Of a stretch of 7,055 nt of DNA, positions 6,266 through 7,055 are shown piece after piece. The stretch is from JBFHRE01 sp036745195 (GTDB lineage Bacteria; Actinomycetota; Acidimicrobiia; Spongiisociales; ZC4RG35): contig DAIOGO010000137.1 in assembly GCA_036745195.1 (NCBI GenBank), positions 1 to 7,055 of the forward strand, given 5' to 3'. The first letter of the stretch is position 1. Every line of letters begins with the position of its first letter. Both the position numbers and the translations under genes were made by a program. The notes beneath the pieces are model-generated. The model was not told the DNA's origin, did no database searches, and worked only from the letters and a program-made list of their open reading frames with translations.

Positions 6266-6700
6266 TCAGGCGGGGTCGACGGATTCGAGTTCAGCCAGGC
6301 GGCGGTCGATGACCTCGTTCAATCGTCGATCCAACTCGGGCATCTCCGCCGCGAGGTCTCTCAGATCCCACGACATCGTGGTGAGCAGTCGTGCCTTGGT
6401 GATCGCTACCGCGTTGGCCGATCGCCTCGGCCCTCGCATCGAGCCGATCTCACCAAGGATGTCGCCCGGCCCGAGAATCGAGACGAAACCCGTCCCGGCG
6501 GTGACGGCCACCCGGCCCTCGGCGATCACGAAGAACCGGCTCGAGATCTCGCTCTCGGTGGCGAGGACCGTGCCGAGTTCGACATTTCGTTCCGAGAGGG
6601 TGGCGGCGAGTCTGGCGCGGTCGTCGTCGTCGAGATCGGCGAAGAGGGGGATACCGCTCAGCTGGTCTGGATCGACCGGGACTCTGTTCTCTTCGTTCAC
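6266..6700 (-). CDS. Stand-alone cyclic nucleotide-binding domain protein
   Basis: This encodes 144 aa, almost entirely one cyclic nucleotide-binding (CRP/CAP-type) beta-roll. An N-terminal helix (LSGIPLFADLDDDDRARLAA, 14-33) leads into the roll. Residues about 83-97 form the phosphate-binding cassette: G83-E84, then R93-S94-A95, the Gly-Glu and Arg-Ser/Thr-Ala positions that hold the cyclic phosphate and ribose in this family. A charged C-helix ends the protein. There is no helix-turn-helix, kinase or channel segment, so it probably acts by protein contact or as part of a larger regulator. The GTG start is the only one available: an in-frame TAG lies four codons upstream and the domain starts at about residue 14. 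No good ribosome site precedes it, and a leaderless transcript is possible. Which nucleotide it binds cannot be read from the sequence. Confidence 0.85.
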   Translation of the reverse strand: MNEENRVPVDPDQLSGIPLFADLDDDDRARLAATLSERNVELGTVLATESEISSRFFVIAEGRVAVTAGTGFVSILGPGDILGEIGSMRGPRRSANAVAITKARLLTTMSWDLRDLAAEMPELDRRLNEVIDRRLAELESVDPA

Positions 6701-6706
6701 AGGTCG

Positions 6707-6712
6707 ACTCTA
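6707..6712 (-). promoter_or_regulatory. Candidate -10 element for a leaderless cyclic nucleotide-binding gene
   Basis: On the minus strand, TAGAGT fits the actinobacterial TANNNT -10 pattern and ends 6 nt before the GTG start at 6700. Transcription would then begin at or next to the G of the start codon. The lack of a Shine-Dalgarno sequence in front of this gene is consistent with a leaderless mRNA, which is common in actinobacteria. No matching -35 hexamer is visible. Confidence 0.4.
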
Positions 6713-6716
6713 CCCA

Positions 6717-6765
6717 GACCGCTCCGGTCGGGGCCGCTCCAAGCGGGCATCTTGCATCGGAGCGG
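6717..6765. promoter_or_regulatory. Palindrome and repeated 7-mer in the divergent promoter region
   Basis: GACCGCTCCGGTC (6717-6729) is a palindrome with 5-bp arms and a 3-nt centre. Its CCGCTCC core (6719-6725) recurs directly at 6734-6740 and in inverted form, GGAGCGG, at 6759-6765. The palindrome sits just upstream of the proposed -10 element of the minus-strand gene, a typical operator position. It does not resemble a CRP site (TGTGA-N6-TCACA). In such GC-rich DNA, short inverted repeats also arise by chance. Confidence 0.35.
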
Positions 6766-6819
6766 GGGTTGGGGCGAGACCCCGGAAATGGGGAAGCGCG
6801 GTGCGGGGTTGACCAGGCG

Positions 6820-7055
6820 ATGAGTCCATCGCACGGTCGCCCCCGCCTGGTAGCGCCTGTTCTGGTTGTGGTGCTGGGCCTGGCGATCCTCGGTGTTGCC
6901 TGGCTCCTGCCGGCGATCTGGCCGGGTCCGGCGGCGACGGTGTCGGTGGCCAGGTTCGAGCCGGCCGAACTCGGCTCGCAGACGACTGACGCCCTTCCTC
7001 TCGGGATACCGTTGCAGGGGGTGTTCCTGGTGGTGGGCTCCGAGGAGGACACCTC
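6820..7055 (+). CDS. Membrane-anchored or secreted protein of unknown function, truncated at the window edge
   Basis: The gene runs off the right end after 78 codons. From the ATG the protein has a short basic start (HGRPR at residues 5-9), a hydrophobic segment at about 10-34 (LVAPVLVVVLGLAILGVAWL and following), then Pro/Ala-rich and acidic residues with no recognisable domain. This is the layout of an N-terminal membrane anchor or uncleaved signal peptide with the rest outside the cell. There is no lipobox cysteine. The ribosome binding site is weak: GGGG lies 11 nt upstream and AGG only 2 nt upstream. The frame stays open further upstream, so a different start is possible. The gene diverges from the cyclic nucleotide-binding gene and shares its 119-bp promoter region. 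I do not recognise the family. Confidence 0.6.
   Translation, partial: MSPSHGRPRLVAPVLVVVLGLAILGVAWLLPAIWPGPAATVSVARFEPAELGSQTTDALPLGIPLQGVFLVVGSEEDT

Noticed and set aside
6239..6266. Possible bidirectional terminator in the convergent gap (AGCCC ... GGGCT, 6248-6266)
   Set aside because: It has only a 5-bp stem with a 9-nt loop, no T-run, and runs into the stop codon of the minus-strand gene. That is too weak to call.
6450..7052. 200-codon minus-strand frame overlapping the cyclic nucleotide-binding gene and the divergent gap
   Set aside because: It is extremely Arg/Pro/Ser-rich and overlaps a real domain in another frame, so it is compositional shadow.

Overview
The window is high-GC DNA (about two-thirds G+C by eye) with GTG starts, strong G/C preference at codon third positions and a possible leaderless promoter. 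This suggests a member of the Actinomycetota. The style of the secreted proteins fits a free-living, Acidimicrobiia-like lineage, but that placement is only an inference; no rRNA or marker gene is present.

Positions 1-197 hold no gene I can support and lead into the first gene. Two very large, same-strand paralogous genes fill most of the window: 198-3119 (973 aa) and 3266-6214 (982 aa). Each encodes a Sec-type signal peptide, a long beta-propeller-like region, three tandem Ig/cadherin-like repeats of about 88 residues, and a C-terminal beta-rich module. The two proteins are collinear from their second propeller half to the end of the third Ig-like repeat (about 548 residues). They differ at both ends: the second has roughly 88 extra residues near its N terminus (about two propeller blades), and the C-terminal modules are unrelated. 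I read this as a tandem gene duplication followed by blade gain or loss and by replacement of the terminal module. Neither protein shows a catalytic motif, sorting signal or membrane anchor, so secreted or surface-associated binding proteins is the most that can be said.

The 146-bp gap between them holds a strong stem-loop just after the first gene, and a perfect 7-bp hairpin that abuts the Shine-Dalgarno sequence of the second. Both large genes share the same start-site arrangement (GGAGGCC, then 4-5 nt, then GTG), which places both starts downstream of the first in-frame ATG.

A small stand-alone cyclic-nucleotide-binding domain protein (6266-6700, minus strand) converges on the second large gene across a 51-bp gap. 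It diverges from a truncated gene at the right edge (6820-7055, plus strand) that begins with a hydrophobic segment. The 119-bp divergent gap carries a candidate leaderless -10 element, a 13-bp palindrome, three copies of a 7-mer and several G-tracts. I saw no tRNA, rRNA, CRISPR array, insertion sequence or phage gene. The distinctive content is the paralogous secreted pair rather than a recognisable new molecular system.
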